Source: Streptomyces nitrosporeus
GTDB lineage: Bacteria; Actinomycetota; Actinomycetes; Streptomycetales; Streptomycetaceae
Reading direction: 5' to 3'
Assembly (NCBI RefSeq): GCF_008704555.1
Contig: NZ_CP023702.1
Span: 2,728,001-2,792,000 of the forward strand
DNA length: 64,000 nucleotides
Shown here: piece by piece, positions 27,391 to 36,598 of the stretch
Position numbering within the stretch: position 1 is the first letter of the stretch
Layout of the letters: each line of letters begins with the position of its first letter
Notes under the pieces: model-generated
The model's database searches: none
Seen by the model: only the letters and a program-made list of their open reading frames with translations
What the model was told of the DNA's origin: nothing
Position numbers and translations under genes: made by a program

Positions 27391-28264
27391 TGTCGCGGAT
27401 GCCCGCGAAGAGGTCGCTCTCGGGGAGGGAGGTATCGACCAGGGACTTGGCGAGCTCGTACTCCTCGGTCGGCCAGACCTCCTGCTGGACGTCCATCGGG
27501 ACGCGGAACCAGCCGCCGTCCGGATCGATCTGCGTGGCGTGCGCGATGAGCGCCTTGTCACGGATCTCGAAGAAGTCGGCGCACGGGATGTGCGTGGTCA
27601 GCGTGCGCTCGGCGCGCTCGAACTCCTCCCAGCGCTTCAGCCAGTCGCCGTACGGGGACTCCAGGCCGCGGGCCAGCAGTGCCTCGTGGAGGGCGACGGT
27701 ACGGGGGCGGTTGAAGCCCTGGTTGTAGTAGAGCTTCTGCGGCTGGAAGGCCGGGCCGAACTCCGCCTCGGGGAACCGCTCGGTGTCCGCGGCGCCGTCG
27801 AAGGCGATCATCGAGATGGTGTGGGTCTTGATGTGGTCGGGGTGCGGGTAGCCGCCGTTCTCGTCGTACGTGGTGATCACCTGCGGCCGGAACGCGCGGA
27901 TCTTGGCCACGAGACGTCCCGCCGCCGTCTCGTCGTCCTCCAGCGCGAAGCAGCCCTCGGGCAGCGGCGGCAGCGGGTCGCCCTCGGGCAGACCCGAGTC
28001 GACGAAGCCGAGCCACTCCTGCTTGACGCCCAGGATCTCGCGGGCCTCGTCCATCTCCTTCTTGCGTACCTCGTGGATGTTCGCCTCGATGTACGCGTCC
28101 CCCTGGAGCTTCGGGTTGAGGATGGAGCCCCGCTCGCCGCCCGTGCAGGTGACGACCAGGACGTCCACCCCCTCGGACACGTACTTGGCCATGGTGGCCG
28201 CGCCCTTGCTCGACTCGTCGTCGGGATGGGCGTGAACGGCCATCAGTCTCAGCTGCTCGGTCAA
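27383..28264 (-). CDS. mca: Mycothiol S-conjugate amidase
   Basis: A 293-residue zinc amidohydrolase of the MshB/Mca (LmbE-like) family. It cleaves mycothiol S-conjugates of electrophiles and antibiotics to a mercapturic acid for export. The metal motif AVHAHPDDES (His, Asp-Asp) is at about residues 9-18, and the third ligand lies in YPHPDHIKTH (about 140-150). Length, and the Mca-typical segment LDxGWFR-like region (IDPDGGWFRVP), separate it from MshB. The TTG at 28264 was chosen from a GAGGA eight bases upstream and family length; ATG 28243 is internal. Confidence 0.95.
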   Translation of the reverse strand: MTEQLRLMAVHAHPDDESSKGAATMAKYVSEGVDVLVVTCTGGERGSILNPKLQGDAYIEANIHEVRKKEMDEAREILGVKQEWLGFVDSGLPEGDPLPPLPEGCFALEDDETAAGRLVAKIRAFRPQVITTYDENGGYPHPDHIKTHTISMIAFDGAADTERFPEAEFGPAFQPQKLYYNQGFNRPRTVALHEALLARGLESPYGDWLKRWEEFERAERTLTTHIPCADFFEIRDKALIAHATQIDPDGGWFRVPMDVQQEVWPTEEYELAKSLVDTSLPESDLFAGIRDNA

Positions 28265-28361
28265 GACTCGGTCCTCAGTGATTCGTCGCGATGGTCGGCT
28301 TCTATAGTGACTGAACCGGGGGGTGGAAAATTCCTCTATCCCCTGTACGGGAGGAACGATC

Positions 28362-28760
28362 ATGGCAGCGGTGCGCGAGGCGGTGCCCGAGGGGCGCTAC
28401 GGCCGGACACAGGACCAGCGCGCCGACCGCAAGCTGCGGATCATCGGCGGTGTGCTCGGTGTGGCCTTCCTCGCGATGATCGGCTGGTTCGGCTACTCCT
28501 ACATCGCCGGCCAGGACGTCCGGGCCGAGATCGTGAAGTCCAGGATCGTCTCCGACGGGCGGGTCGACGCGCACCTGGAGATCCACAAGGACCGGGACGC
28601 CGTGGGCCACTGCACGATCCGCGCCCTGAGCGAGGACGGCGGCGAGGTGGGCCGCAAGGAGATCCGGGTCGAGGAGAGCACGGAGCGGATCGACACGGTC
28701 GTCTCGATGCGTACGACGACCAGGGCGACCGCGGTCGAGCTGATGTCCTGCGGCAGCTGA
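28362..28760 (+). CDS. DUF4307 family membrane protein
   Basis: A 132-residue protein. The charged N-terminus contains EGRYGRTQDQRADRKLR, a single membrane helix follows (IIGGVLGVAFLAMIGWFGYSY, about 29-49; last bases quoted in part), then an extracellular beta-rich DUF4307 domain with a single Cys near the end (ELMSCGS). GGGAGGAACG ribosome site. It is divergent from mca across 97 bp. The mca/DUF4307/greA arrangement is, as I recall, conserved in actinomycetes. Function unknown. Confidence 0.85.
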   Translation: MAAVREAVPEGRYGRTQDQRADRKLRIIGGVLGVAFLAMIGWFGYSYIAGQDVRAEIVKSRIVSDGRVDAHLEIHKDRDAVGHCTIRALSEDGGEVGRKEIRVEESTERIDTVVSMRTTTRATAVELMSCGS

Positions 28761-28972
28761 CACCCCCGGGCGCTGACCAGGGGTGAACCGGGGCGCGTGA
28801 CGCCGGCGCCCCGCGCGCTCCCCCTTCCGGCCTGCGCCGACGCTCGTGTGACGGTTTACCTTCTCCCCCTTTTCGCGGGGAATTGTTAGGCTCGTGGTTT
28901 CGCCCACCCGTGGCAGTACATGCTTGGGGTAGGGCGTTGCTTTGTATTCCCAGCACCGACGAGGAGCACCCT

Positions 28973-29470
28973 GTGACCCAGACCAGCGATAACGTCACCT
29001 GGCTCACGCAGGAGGCGTACAACCAGCTCAAGGCCGAGCTGGAGTACCTGTCTGGTCCCGCGCGCACGGAGATCTCCGTAAAGATCGCGGCGGCCCGCGA
29101 GGAGGGTGACCTCCGCGAGAACGGCGGGTACCACGCGGCCAAGGAGGAGCAGGGCAAGATGGAGCTCCGGGTGCGTCAGCTCACCCAGCTCCTGGAGCAC
29201 GCGAAGGTCGGCGAGGCACCTGCCGACGACGGCGTGGTCGAGCCCGGCATGGTCGTGACGATCGCCTTCGACGGCGACCCGGACGACACGCTCACCTTCC
29301 TGCTCGCCTCCCGCGAATACGCGAGCGCGGACATCGAGACGTACTCCCCGCAGTCCCCGCTCGGCATGGGCCTGAACGGCAAGCGCACGGGCGACGACGC
29401 GGAGTACGAGCTGCCGAACGGCAAGAAGGCGACGGTGAAGATCCTCTCGGCGAAGCCCTACACGGGCTGA
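28973..29470 (+). CDS. greA: Transcription elongation factor GreA
   Basis: A 165-residue protein with the full GreA layout. An N-terminal coiled coil (about 10-80) carries the acidic tip DLRENGGYHAAKEEQ, whose Asp/Glu residues stimulate RNA cleavage by backtracked RNA polymerase. A C-terminal FKBP-like domain follows, with SPLGMGLNGKRTGD. The GTG at 28973 is preceded by GAGGAGC. Single gene with its own terminator. Confidence 0.96.
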   Translation: MTQTSDNVTWLTQEAYNQLKAELEYLSGPARTEISVKIAAAREEGDLRENGGYHAAKEEQGKMELRVRQLTQLLEHAKVGEAPADDGVVEPGMVVTIAFDGDPDDTLTFLLASREYASADIETYSPQSPLGMGLNGKRTGDDAEYELPNGKKATVKILSAKPYTG

Positions 29471-29487
29471 CCCGCACACGACATCGA

Positions 29488-29519
29488 GAAAGCCCCGGCC
29501 GCGTACGGCCGGGGCTTTC
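29488..29519 (+). terminator. greA terminator
   Basis: Perfect 14-bp arms (29488-29501, 29506-29519; GAAAGCCCCGGCCG) with the loop CGTA, 17 bases past the greA stop. It can serve the convergent ABC operon too. Confidence 0.85.
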
Positions 29520-29548
29520 GTCGTGGGGTCCGCGCCATGGGGCTCCGG

Positions 29549-30406
29549 TCAGGCGGTGGCCGAGCGGTACTTGCGGACCGCGAGGGTCCGGAAGACCACG
29601 AGGATGGCCACCGACCAGATCACCGAAGCCAGGATCGGATGCTGCATCGGCCAGGCGTCCGGGGTGACGAACCCCTCGGGCAGGTTGCCGAACAGCACCC
29701 GGCACGCCTGCACGGTGGCGCTGAAGGGATTCCACTCGGCGATGTGCCGCAGGAACGCCGGCATCTGGTTGGCGTCCACGAAGGCGTTGGAGATGAACGT
29801 CAGCGGGAAGAGCCAGATCAGCCCTCCCGAGGTGGCCGCTTCCGGTGTCCGTACGATCAGGCCGATCAGCGCTCCGATCCAGGAGAAGGCGTACCCGAGC
29901 AGGAGCAGCAGCAGGAAGCCGAGCAGGACCTTGCCGATGTTCTCGTGGGTCCGCCAGCCGACGATCAGGGCGACTCCCGCGAGTACCACGAGGGTGAGCG
30001 CGGTCTGCACGAGGTCGGCGAGGGTACGGCCGGTGAGGACGGCGCCCCGGGCCATGGGCAGCGACCTGAAGCGGTCGATCAGCCCCTTGTGCATGTCGTC
30101 GGCGATGCCCGCTCCGGCTCCGGCGGTGGCGAAGGTGACGGTCTGGGCGAAGATGCCGGCCATCAGGAACTCGCGGTAGGCCTGGGGCGAGATGGTGTCG
30201 CCGACCTTGATGGAGCCGCCGAAGACGTAGGTGAACAGGACCACGAACATGATCGGCTGGACGAGCCCGAAGATGACCATCTCGGGAATCCTGATCATGC
30301 GGATCAGGTTCCGGCGGGCGACGACCAGGGAGTCCACGACGGACTGGGCGAGCGCCCCCCGGGACACACGCGGCGCGGTCTCCTGTGCGGGTGTGGTGAC
30401 GGTCAC
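29549..30406 (-). CDS. ABC-2 type exporter permease (DrrB-like)
   Basis: A 285-residue membrane protein of the ABC-2 (DrrB) family with six hydrophobic segments. Family features are VVARRNLIRMIRIPEMVIFG at the N-terminus, GIADDMHKGLIDRFRSLPM and ISNAFVDANQMPAFLRHIAEWNP near the end. The GTG at 30406 overlaps the ATPase stop by four bases (GTGA). With the ATPase it forms an exporter, probably of hydrophobic compounds or antibiotics; the substrate is unknown. Confidence 0.92.
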   Translation of the reverse strand: MTVTTPAQETAPRVSRGALAQSVVDSLVVARRNLIRMIRIPEMVIFGLVQPIMFVVLFTYVFGGSIKVGDTISPQAYREFLMAGIFAQTVTFATAGAGAGIADDMHKGLIDRFRSLPMARGAVLTGRTLADLVQTALTLVVLAGVALIVGWRTHENIGKVLLGFLLLLLLGYAFSWIGALIGLIVRTPEAATSGGLIWLFPLTFISNAFVDANQMPAFLRHIAEWNPFSATVQACRVLFGNLPEGFVTPDAWPMQHPILASVIWSVAILVVFRTLAVRKYRSATA

Positions 30407-31392
30407 CGCTCCCCCTCCTTCTGCTCGGAACCGTTCTCCCCGTTCGTCCCCAGTTCGGCGGCGTGCCCGGTGAGGGAGATGAAGACGTCGTCGAGGGTGG
30501 GGCGGCGCAGACCGATGTCGTCGATCTCCACGCCCTGTGCGTCGAGGTCGCGGATGACCTCGGCGAGCAGTTTGGCGCCGCCGGTGACGGGGACGGTCAG
30601 CTTGCGGGTGTGCTCGGCGACGGCGATCTCGCCCTTGCCGTAGGCGGCGAGCACCGAGCGGGCGGGCTCGATCTGCGCGCGTTCGTGGACGACGACCTCG
30701 ACGCGTTCGCCGCCGGTGCGGGCCTTGAGCTGGTCGGAGGTGCCCCGGGCGATGACCCGGCCGTGGTCGATCACGCAGATGTCGTGGGCGAGGTGGTCGG
30801 CCTCCTCCAGGTACTGGGTGGTCAGCAGCAGGGTCGTCCCTCCGGCGACGAGTTCCTCGATGACCTCCCAGAGCTGCTGCCGGTTGCGGGGGTCGAGGCC
30901 GGTGGTGGGCTCGTCCATGAACATGACCGGCGGGGAGACGACGAGCGCCGCCGCCAGGTCGAGGCGGCGGCGCATGCCCCCGGAGTACGTCTTCGCGGTG
31001 CGGTCGGCCGCGTCGGCCAGGTTGAACCGCTCCAGCAGCTGGGCGGCCCGTTTCTTCGCGTCGCGCCCGCTCATCTGGTAGAGCTGGCCCACCATCTGGA
31101 GGTTCTCCCGGCCCGTGAGGTACTCGTCGACGGCGGCGAACTGGCCGGAGAGGCCGATCGAGCGGCGCACCTCGTTGGGGTTCTTCAGTACGTCGATGCC
31201 CGCGACGACGGCCCGCCCGCTGTCGGGCTGGAGCAGGGTCGTCAGCACGCGCACCGCGGTCGTCTTGCCGGCCCCGTTGGGGCCGAGGAGGCCCAGGACG
31301 GTTCCCTCGGGCACGTCGAGGTCGACACCGTCCAGTGCACGTACGTCGCCGAAGGTCTTCACCAGGCCTTCGGCGTAGATGGCGCCTGGCAT
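30403..31392 (-). CDS. ABC exporter ATPase (DrrA-like)
   Basis: A 329-residue ATP-binding subunit. Walker A LLGPNGAGKTT (about 38-48), signature YSGGMRRRLDLA, Walker B VMFMDEPTTGLD and the switch His region TTQYLEEAD are all intact. The C-terminal about 90-residue extension with GLRRPTLDDVFISLTG is characteristic of daunorubicin-resistance DrrA proteins. First gene of a two-gene operon; no regulator is adjacent. Confidence 0.93.
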   Translation of the reverse strand: MPGAIYAEGLVKTFGDVRALDGVDLDVPEGTVLGLLGPNGAGKTTAVRVLTTLLQPDSGRAVVAGIDVLKNPNEVRRSIGLSGQFAAVDEYLTGRENLQMVGQLYQMSGRDAKKRAAQLLERFNLADAADRTAKTYSGGMRRRLDLAAALVVSPPVMFMDEPTTGLDPRNRQQLWEVIEELVAGGTTLLLTTQYLEEADHLAHDICVIDHGRVIARGTSDQLKARTGGERVEVVVHERAQIEPARSVLAAYGKGEIAVAEHTRKLTVPVTGGAKLLAEVIRDLDAQGVEIDDIGLRRPTLDDVFISLTGHAAELGTNGENGSEQKEGER

Positions 31393-31550
31393 AAGGGATC
31401 CCCCAGTTGCTCTCTGGTGACTTCCGGTATGGGACGCGGGACGCCGGCCCCGCCGGTCTTGGCGGGCGACGGGCACCGGGTGTCCGGCGCTGCACAGTAT
31501 CGCGATACATCGCGACTCTCAACGGGTTTTCGGTATCCGGCGTGCCGGGG

Positions 31551-31672
31551 TCGCGGAGCCCCGGGCCTCCGGGGTTCCCGATGCCTCCGGGGTCTCCGGG
31601 GCCCGGGGGTTCGGGGTCTCCGGGACCCCGGGGTTTCGGGGTCTCCGGGGGCCTCCGGGTCTCCGGGGCTCA
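31551..31672. repeat. Low-complexity CCTCCGGGGT-type tandem repeat
   Basis: About 120 bp of imperfect 10-14-bp units (GGGGTCTCCGGGG, GGGGTTTCGGGG and variants), ending at the threonine dehydratase stop codon. Probably non-coding. Confidence 0.75.
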
Positions 31673-32899
31673 GCCCATCACCCGGTAGCCCGCGGCCCGC
31701 AGGGCGGTGGCGACCTCCTCGCAGTGTGCGCGCCCCTGGGTCTCCAGGTGGAGTTCGACCTCCGCCTCGGTGAGTCCCAGCCGGGGGTCGGTGCGTACAT
31801 GGCTCACGTCCAGGACGTTGGCGTCCGCCACGGACAGCGTGGCGAGCAGCGCGGCCAGTGCGCCCGGCCGGTCGGTGAGCCGCAGCCGCAGGCTCAGGTA
31901 GCGGCCGCCCGCCGCCATGCCGTGGGTGAGGATGCGCTGCATCAGCAGCGGGTCCACGTTGCCGCCCGACAGCACCGCGACGACCGGCCCGCGGAAGGAC
32001 CCCGGGTCGCTCAGCAGGGCCGCCACCGGGCTGGCGCCGGCCGGTTCGACGACCATCTTGGCCCGCTCCAGGCAGAGCAGCAGCGCGCTGGACAGCTCGT
32101 CCTCGGTGACCGTACGCACCTCGTCGACCAGGTCCCGGACCAGGTGGAAGGGGATGTCCCCGGGGCGGCCGACCTTGATGCCGTCGGCCATGGTCTGTAC
32201 GGAGTCCAGGGCGACGGGGTGCCCGGCGGCCAGGGACGGCGGATAACCGGCGGCGCCCTCGGCCTGCACCCCGACGATCGTCACGTCGGGGCGGAGCGCC
32301 TTCACCGCGACGGCGATCCCCGCGGCGAGCCCGCCCCCGCCGACCCCCACGACGATGGTGCGGACCTCCGGGCACTGCTCCAGGATCTCCAGGCCGACCG
32401 TGCCCTGGCCGGCGATGACGTCCGGGTGGTCGAAGGGGTGGATGAAGACGGCCCCGGTACGGTCCGCGTACTCCTGGGCGGCGGCCAGCGTCTCGTCGAC
32501 GACCTGGCCGTGCAGCCGGACCTCGGCGCCGTAGTCCCGGGTGGCCGCGACCTTCGGCAGGGGGGCTCCGACCGGCATGAAGACGGTGGAGCGTACGCCG
32601 AGCAGCGAGGAGGCCAGGGCCACCCCCTGCGCGTGGTTCCCGGCGCTCGCCGCGACGACCCCGGCCGCCCGCTCGACGGGGCTGAGGCCCGCGATCCGTA
32701 CGTAGGCCCCGCGCAGTTTGAACGAGCCGGTGCGCTGGAGGTTCTCGCACTTGAAGTGGACGGGCGCCCCGACCAGGGCGGACAGATGGCGGCTGCCTTC
32801 CATCCCGGTCGTTCTGGCCACCCCGGACAGCATCTTCCGCGCTCCCCGGACGTCGTCGAGGATCAGCGGCGGATACGGGCCAGTCGTGCGGAAGGTCAT
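31670..32899 (-). CDS. Threonine ammonia-lyase (threonine dehydratase) with ACT domain
   Basis: A 409-residue fold-type II PLP enzyme converting threonine to 2-oxobutanoate. The PLP lysine is Lys61 in RTGSFKLRGA, followed by ASAGNHAQGVA and the phosphate-binding VVGVGGGGLAAGIA. The C-terminal region (about 330-409) is a single ACT domain (RLTDRPGALAALL). The short ACT tail and length are those of catabolic/TdcB-like enzymes in actinomycetes rather than the long biosynthetic IlvA. It could also act on serine. Stand-alone gene. Confidence 0.93.
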   Translation of the reverse strand: MTFRTTGPYPPLILDDVRGARKMLSGVARTTGMEGSRHLSALVGAPVHFKCENLQRTGSFKLRGAYVRIAGLSPVERAAGVVAASAGNHAQGVALASSLLGVRSTVFMPVGAPLPKVAATRDYGAEVRLHGQVVDETLAAAQEYADRTGAVFIHPFDHPDVIAGQGTVGLEILEQCPEVRTIVVGVGGGGLAAGIAVAVKALRPDVTIVGVQAEGAAGYPPSLAAGHPVALDSVQTMADGIKVGRPGDIPFHLVRDLVDEVRTVTEDELSSALLLCLERAKMVVEPAGASPVAALLSDPGSFRGPVVAVLSGGNVDPLLMQRILTHGMAAGGRYLSLRLRLTDRPGALAALLATLSVADANVLDVSHVRTDPRLGLTEAEVELHLETQGRAHCEEVATALRAAGYRVMG

Positions 32900-33057
32900 G
32901 GCCGCAAGTCTTGCAGTTCGAGGCCGTCCGGGCCGTCGTGTCTCACGGCGGGCCGGGGTGGTGTCCACAGGTTTGTGCAGCGCTGGTACGCGTTGCCCCG
33001 AGGCCGCGTACTCTGTCCCCCACTCCATCCGTCACCGCATGAAGAGAGCCCCCGGCC

Positions 33058-33591
33058 ATGCCCCCTCAGGACATGACGACTGCCGACTCCCCTTCGGGGG
33101 GCGCGGTCCCCCGAGCCCAGGAGGACGAGCACCTCCTGGACACTCTCCAGCACCAGGTGGCCGTCTTCGCCCGCCGTGCCGAGCAGACCCGCCTCGGCGG
33201 GGTCGGCCAGGTCCGCAACTCCATGGACCGGGCCGCCTACCTGCTGCTCAACCGGCTCGACCGGGAAGGCCCGATGGGTGTCAAGGCACTGGCCGCGGGC
33301 ATGGGCATCGACTCCTCGACGGTCACCCGGCAGGTGGCTCCGCTGGTCGACACCGGTCTGGTCAAGCGGACCTCGCACCCCGAGGACGGCCGGGCGGTCG
33401 TCCTCCAGCTGTCCCCGCGCGGCCAGAGCCGTCTGGAGGAGGTCCGCGCCTCACGCCGTGAGCTGATGTCCCAGGTGACCGACGACTGGAGCGAGGAGGA
33501 GCGTGACACCTTCTGCACGCTGCTGACCCGCTTCAACGCGTCGCTCGCCGCCCGGCAGGCGGCCTACCAGGCGAGCGTCCAGGCCGAGTGA
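33058..33591 (+). CDS. MarR family transcriptional regulator
   Basis: A 177-residue MarR-type winged helix protein. The DNA-binding part (about 60-125) reads VKALAAGMGIDSSTVTRQVAPLV, followed by the beta wing SHPEDGRAVVLQLSPRG. Dimerisation helices lie at both ends. The ATG at 33058 may be replaced by 33073. It is divergent from the threonine dehydratase across 158 bp. Ligand and target are unknown. Confidence 0.93.
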   Translation: MPPQDMTTADSPSGGAVPRAQEDEHLLDTLQHQVAVFARRAEQTRLGGVGQVRNSMDRAAYLLLNRLDREGPMGVKALAAGMGIDSSTVTRQVAPLVDTGLVKRTSHPEDGRAVVLQLSPRGQSRLEEVRASRRELMSQVTDDWSEEERDTFCTLLTRFNASLAARQAAYQASVQAE

Positions 33592-33654
33592 CACGGCGGC
33601 CCGGTCGCGGGCCTACCCTGGAAGGGCAGGCATTCGCGCGTCGAGGAGGCCGTC

Positions 33655-33846
33655 ATGACACACAAGGTCGCCGACTGCCGCAAGTACCCGAGCGTTTCGA
33701 ACTGCTCCCTCACCCTCTCCGGTGAGGAGGACGAGGTCGTACGGGCCGCCGCCGAGCACGCCGTCTCGGTCCACGAGCACACCGACAGCCCCGAACTGCG
33801 TGAGCAGATCAGGGCCTCGCTGGAGGACGAGAGGGCCGCGGTCTGA
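33655..33846 (+). CDS. DUF1059 small protein
   Basis: A 63-residue protein with the DUF1059 layout: KVADCRKYPSVSNCSLTLSG (two Cys) then EEDEVVRAAAEHAVSVHEH and the C-terminal LREQIRASLED helix. The role of this family is unknown; the two Cys and two His might bind a metal. GAGGAGG-like ribosome site. It follows the MarR gene by 63 bp and shares its terminator. Confidence 0.85.
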   Translation: MTHKVADCRKYPSVSNCSLTLSGEEDEVVRAAAEHAVSVHEHTDSPELREQIRASLEDERAAV

Positions 33847-33863
33847 GCCGTGGCGTGTGACGT

Positions 33864-33895
33864 ACCGGAGGCCGGGGCGTGCCCCGGCCTCCGGT
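33864..33895. terminator. Bidirectional terminator
   Basis: Arms at 33864-33877 and 33882-33895 (ACCGGAGGCCGGGG and complement) around a 4-base loop, between the convergent DUF1059 and cystathionine genes. Confidence 0.85.
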
Positions 33896-33912
33896 GGTGT
33901 CCGGGGGCGCCG

Positions 33913-35058
33913 TCAGCCGAGGGCCTGCGTGAGGTCGGCCAGCAGGTCGTCGGCGTTCTCGATGCCGACGGACAGCCGGACGAGGTCGCCCGGCACCTCC
34001 AGCGGCGAACCCGCGGCGGACGCGTGCGTCATCCGGCCCGGGTGCTCCAGCAGCGACTCGACACCGCCCAGCGACTCACCGAGCGTGAACAGCTTCGCCC
34101 GGTCGCAGACCCGGACCGCCGCCTCCTCGCCGCCCGCGACACGGAACGACACCATCCCGCCGAACGCCCGCATCTGCTTGGCGGCGATCTCGTGCCCGGG
34201 GTGCTCCGGCAGCCCCGGGTAGAGGACCTGTGTCACCTTGGGGTGCCGGGTCAGCAGGTCGGCGACCTTGGCGGCGTTCTCGTTGTGCCGGTCCATACGC
34301 ACCGCCAGCGTCTTGATGCCGCGCAGCACCAGCCACGCGTCGAACGGGCCGGCGACGGCCCCCATCGCGTTCTGGTAGTAGGCGAGTTCCTCGGCGAGCT
34401 GCGGGTCTCCGGTGACCAGTGCTCCGCCGACCACGTCCGAGTGGCCGCCCATGTACTTGGTGGTGGAGTGCACGACCACGTCCGCGCCGAGGGCGAGCGG
34501 CTGCTGGAGGTAGGGGCTGGCGAAGGTGTTGTCGACGACGAGCCGCGCGCCCGCCTGCCGGGCCACTCCCGCGACGGCCGCGATGTCCGTGATGCCGAGC
34601 AGGGGGTTGGACGGGGTCTCCACCCAGATCACCTTGGTACGGGGGGTGAGCGCCGCGCGCACCGCGTCCACGTCCGAGGTGTCGGCCACCGAGAACTCCA
34701 CGCCCCAGCGCGAGACGACCTTCGCGAACAGCCGGAAGGTGCCGCCGTAGGCGTCGTTCGGGATGACCACGTGGTCGCCGGGGGTGAGCAGTGTCCGCAG
34801 GAGGCAGTCCTCGGCGGCGAGGCCGGAGGCGAAGGCGAGCCCGCGCCGTCCGCCTTCGAGGGCGGCGAGGTTCTCCTCCAGGGCGGTACGGGTCGGGTTG
34901 GCGCTGCGGCTGTACTCGTAGCCGCCGCGCAGTCCGCCGACACCGTCCTGCTTGTACGTGGACACCTGGTAGATCGGCGGGACCACTGCGCCGGTGAGGG
35001 GATCGGCCGTGTTGCCGGCGTGGATCGCGAGGGTCTCGAAGCTGTGCTGGTCGCTCAT
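33913..35058 (-). CDS. metB: Cystathionine gamma-synthase / gamma-lyase
   Basis: A 381-residue Cys/Met-metabolism PLP enzyme. Motifs are YEYSRSANPTR near the N-terminus, PNDAYGGTFRLF, VIWVETPSNPLLGITD, VVDNTFASPYLQQPL and the PLP lysine Lys201 in HSTTKYMGGHSD. ESLGGVESLLEHPGRMTH is in the C-terminal domain. Sequence alone does not separate synthase (methionine synthesis) from lyase (reverse transsulfuration); actinobacterial members can have both activities. Single gene. Confidence 0.9.
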   Translation of the reverse strand: MSDQHSFETLAIHAGNTADPLTGAVVPPIYQVSTYKQDGVGGLRGGYEYSRSANPTRTALEENLAALEGGRRGLAFASGLAAEDCLLRTLLTPGDHVVIPNDAYGGTFRLFAKVVSRWGVEFSVADTSDVDAVRAALTPRTKVIWVETPSNPLLGITDIAAVAGVARQAGARLVVDNTFASPYLQQPLALGADVVVHSTTKYMGGHSDVVGGALVTGDPQLAEELAYYQNAMGAVAGPFDAWLVLRGIKTLAVRMDRHNENAAKVADLLTRHPKVTQVLYPGLPEHPGHEIAAKQMRAFGGMVSFRVAGGEEAAVRVCDRAKLFTLGESLGGVESLLEHPGRMTHASAAGSPLEVPGDLVRLSVGIENADDLLADLTQALG

Positions 35059-35138
35059 GGGGCCCGAGCGTAGTTCGTCGGGGCGGCCGCTTTGGGCCAC
35101 TGCGCCGTTCCCGTACCCGTCCGGGGACAATGGACCGC

Positions 35139-36242
35139 ATGGAGATTCTGTGGTTCCTGCTCGCGCTGTGCATGTTCGCCGCCGTCCTCGGCCCGGTCAT
35201 GTTCCGCCGTCGCGGCGGCATCCGCCAGGTGGCGCCCGGTTCGCCCGACGCCGCGGACCCGGCCGCCTACGGTTTCGTACGGCAGGAGGAGCTGGACGTA
35301 CGGATGCCCGGGCCCGACCAGGACCTCCTCGATGTCCTCGATGTGGTCCAGGCCACCCAGAACTGGCGTGCCGCCTCGCAGTTGCTCGCCGGTACGCCGA
35401 AGGACGGCGAGCTGCGCTGGCAGCGGGTGCAGGCGTTCGCCGGTGCCGCGTCCCTGGAGCTGGTGCGGCGCCCCGGGGAGGGCGGGGCGTGGCTGCGGAA
35501 CTGGCGGTCCGAGGCCCCGAAGGACGCGGGTGCCGCCGCCGTGCACGCGGAGTTCCTGGTGCAGCAGGCGTGGCGTACCGGCACGGTGGGCACGGACGAC
35601 TTCCGGGTGATCCTGGAGGAGGCCCGCACGGTCTGCGGCGAGGCGGCGCTGCTGGCGCCGGGCGACCCCGTCCCGTACATCGTGGAACTGGCCGTCGCGC
35701 GTGGACTGGGCTACTCCCACGAGCAGTTCGACCAGCTCTGGGCGAAGATCATCGACCGGGCGCCCGGCCACATGGGGGCGCACATCGCCGCCCTGCACTT
35801 CTGGTGCGAGAAGTGGCACGGCTCCCGTGAGGAGGCCGAGCGCTTCGCGACCACCGCCGCCGCCCGCGCCCCGCGGGGCTCGCTGCTCGCCGCGCTGCCG
35901 CTGTTCGCGGTGTACGAGCACCTGCCCGAGGTCAACCTGGTGCAGGGCTTCTACCAGGGCCTGGTGGTGACGAAGGCCGTCGAGGGCGCGATGTTCGCGG
36001 TGCACGCGGCCCGCCCGGACGATCCGATGCTCGCCCACGTCCGGCATCTGCTGGTCCTCTTCCTCGTCCGGATGGAACGCTGGTCGGAGGCGATGCACCA
36101 GTTCGTCCACATCGACGGGCACGTGGGCGCGCTGCCCTGGACCCAGAACCCGGACCCGGCGGCCGAGTACACGGTCTACCGCGCGCTGGCGGTCGCCGGT
36201 TACGAGGCGAACGGCGGCAACCCGGCCACCCTCCCGCACTGA
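35139..36242 (+). CDS. Conserved hypothetical, N-terminally membrane-anchored
   Basis: A 367-residue protein. One N-terminal membrane helix ([20 protein letters not shown]) is followed by a helical, Trp-rich soluble region reminiscent of alpha-solenoid repeats (for example [41 protein letters not shown]). No catalytic motif. An in-frame ATG three codons earlier (35130) is equally possible. I recall a similar gene beside cystathionine synthase and msrA in other Streptomyces. Function unknown. Confidence 0.75.
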   Translation: MEILWFLLALCMFAAVLGPVMFRRRGGIRQVAPGSPDAADPAAYGFVRQEELDVRMPGPDQDLLDVLDVVQATQNWRAASQLLAGTPKDGELRWQRVQAFAGAASLELVRRPGEGGAWLRNWRSEAPKDAGAAAVHAEFLVQQAWRTGTVGTDDFRVILEEARTVCGEAALLAPGDPVPYIVELAVARGLGYSHEQFDQLWAKIIDRAPGHMGAHIAALHFWCEKWHGSREEAERFATTAAARAPRGSLLAALPLFAVYEHLPEVNLVQGFYQGLVVTKAVEGAMFAVHAARPDDPMLAHVRHLLVLFLVRMERWSEAMHQFVHIDGHVGALPWTQNPDPAAEYTVYRALAVAGYEANGGNPATLPH

Positions 36243-36340
36243 CCCCCCGCCCCCGCCTCCTCCGCCCCTCCCGCTGCCCCGTCTCCTCCACCCCTCCCGC
36301 TCTCCCCCGCCACCCCCGTCTCCTCCGCTCCCCCGTTCTC
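36243..36340. repeat. CT-rich imperfect tandem repeat
   Basis: Units of the form CCGTCTCCTCC(A/G)CCCCTCCCGCT repeat three to four times with variation. Strongly pyrimidine-biased on the plus strand. Non-coding. Confidence 0.75.
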
Positions 36341-36360
36341 CCGGATTGGACCGGCACCCG

Positions 36361-36531
36361 ATGGAACGCCTGATCCCCCTGATCCTGCTCGCCGCCGCCG
36401 TCTTCCTCTGGCTGCGCGCCCGGAAGAAGACGGCCGCCTACCTGGCCGCCTACGAATCGGCCTCGCACCCGGCGCCGGACCGGGCCCCGGACGCCGGTGA
36501 CCGGCCGGAACCGCCCGCCCCGTCCCGCTGA
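36361..36531 (+). CDS. Small membrane protein
   Basis: A 56-residue candidate: an N-terminal helix ([20 protein letters not shown]) then basic residues and a Pro/Ala-rich tail. Codon bias is normal but the ribosome site is weak (GGATTGG), so it may start elsewhere or not be a gene. Located 68 bp before msrA on the same strand. Confidence 0.5.
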   Translation: MERLIPLILLAAAVFLWLRARKKTAAYLAAYESASHPAPDRAPDAGDRPEPPAPSR

Positions 36532-36598
36532 GCGGGCGGAACACCGGCGGCTCCCGCCGTGTTGTACACAGCGCACCCGACCACTGGAGGAGCCCCGC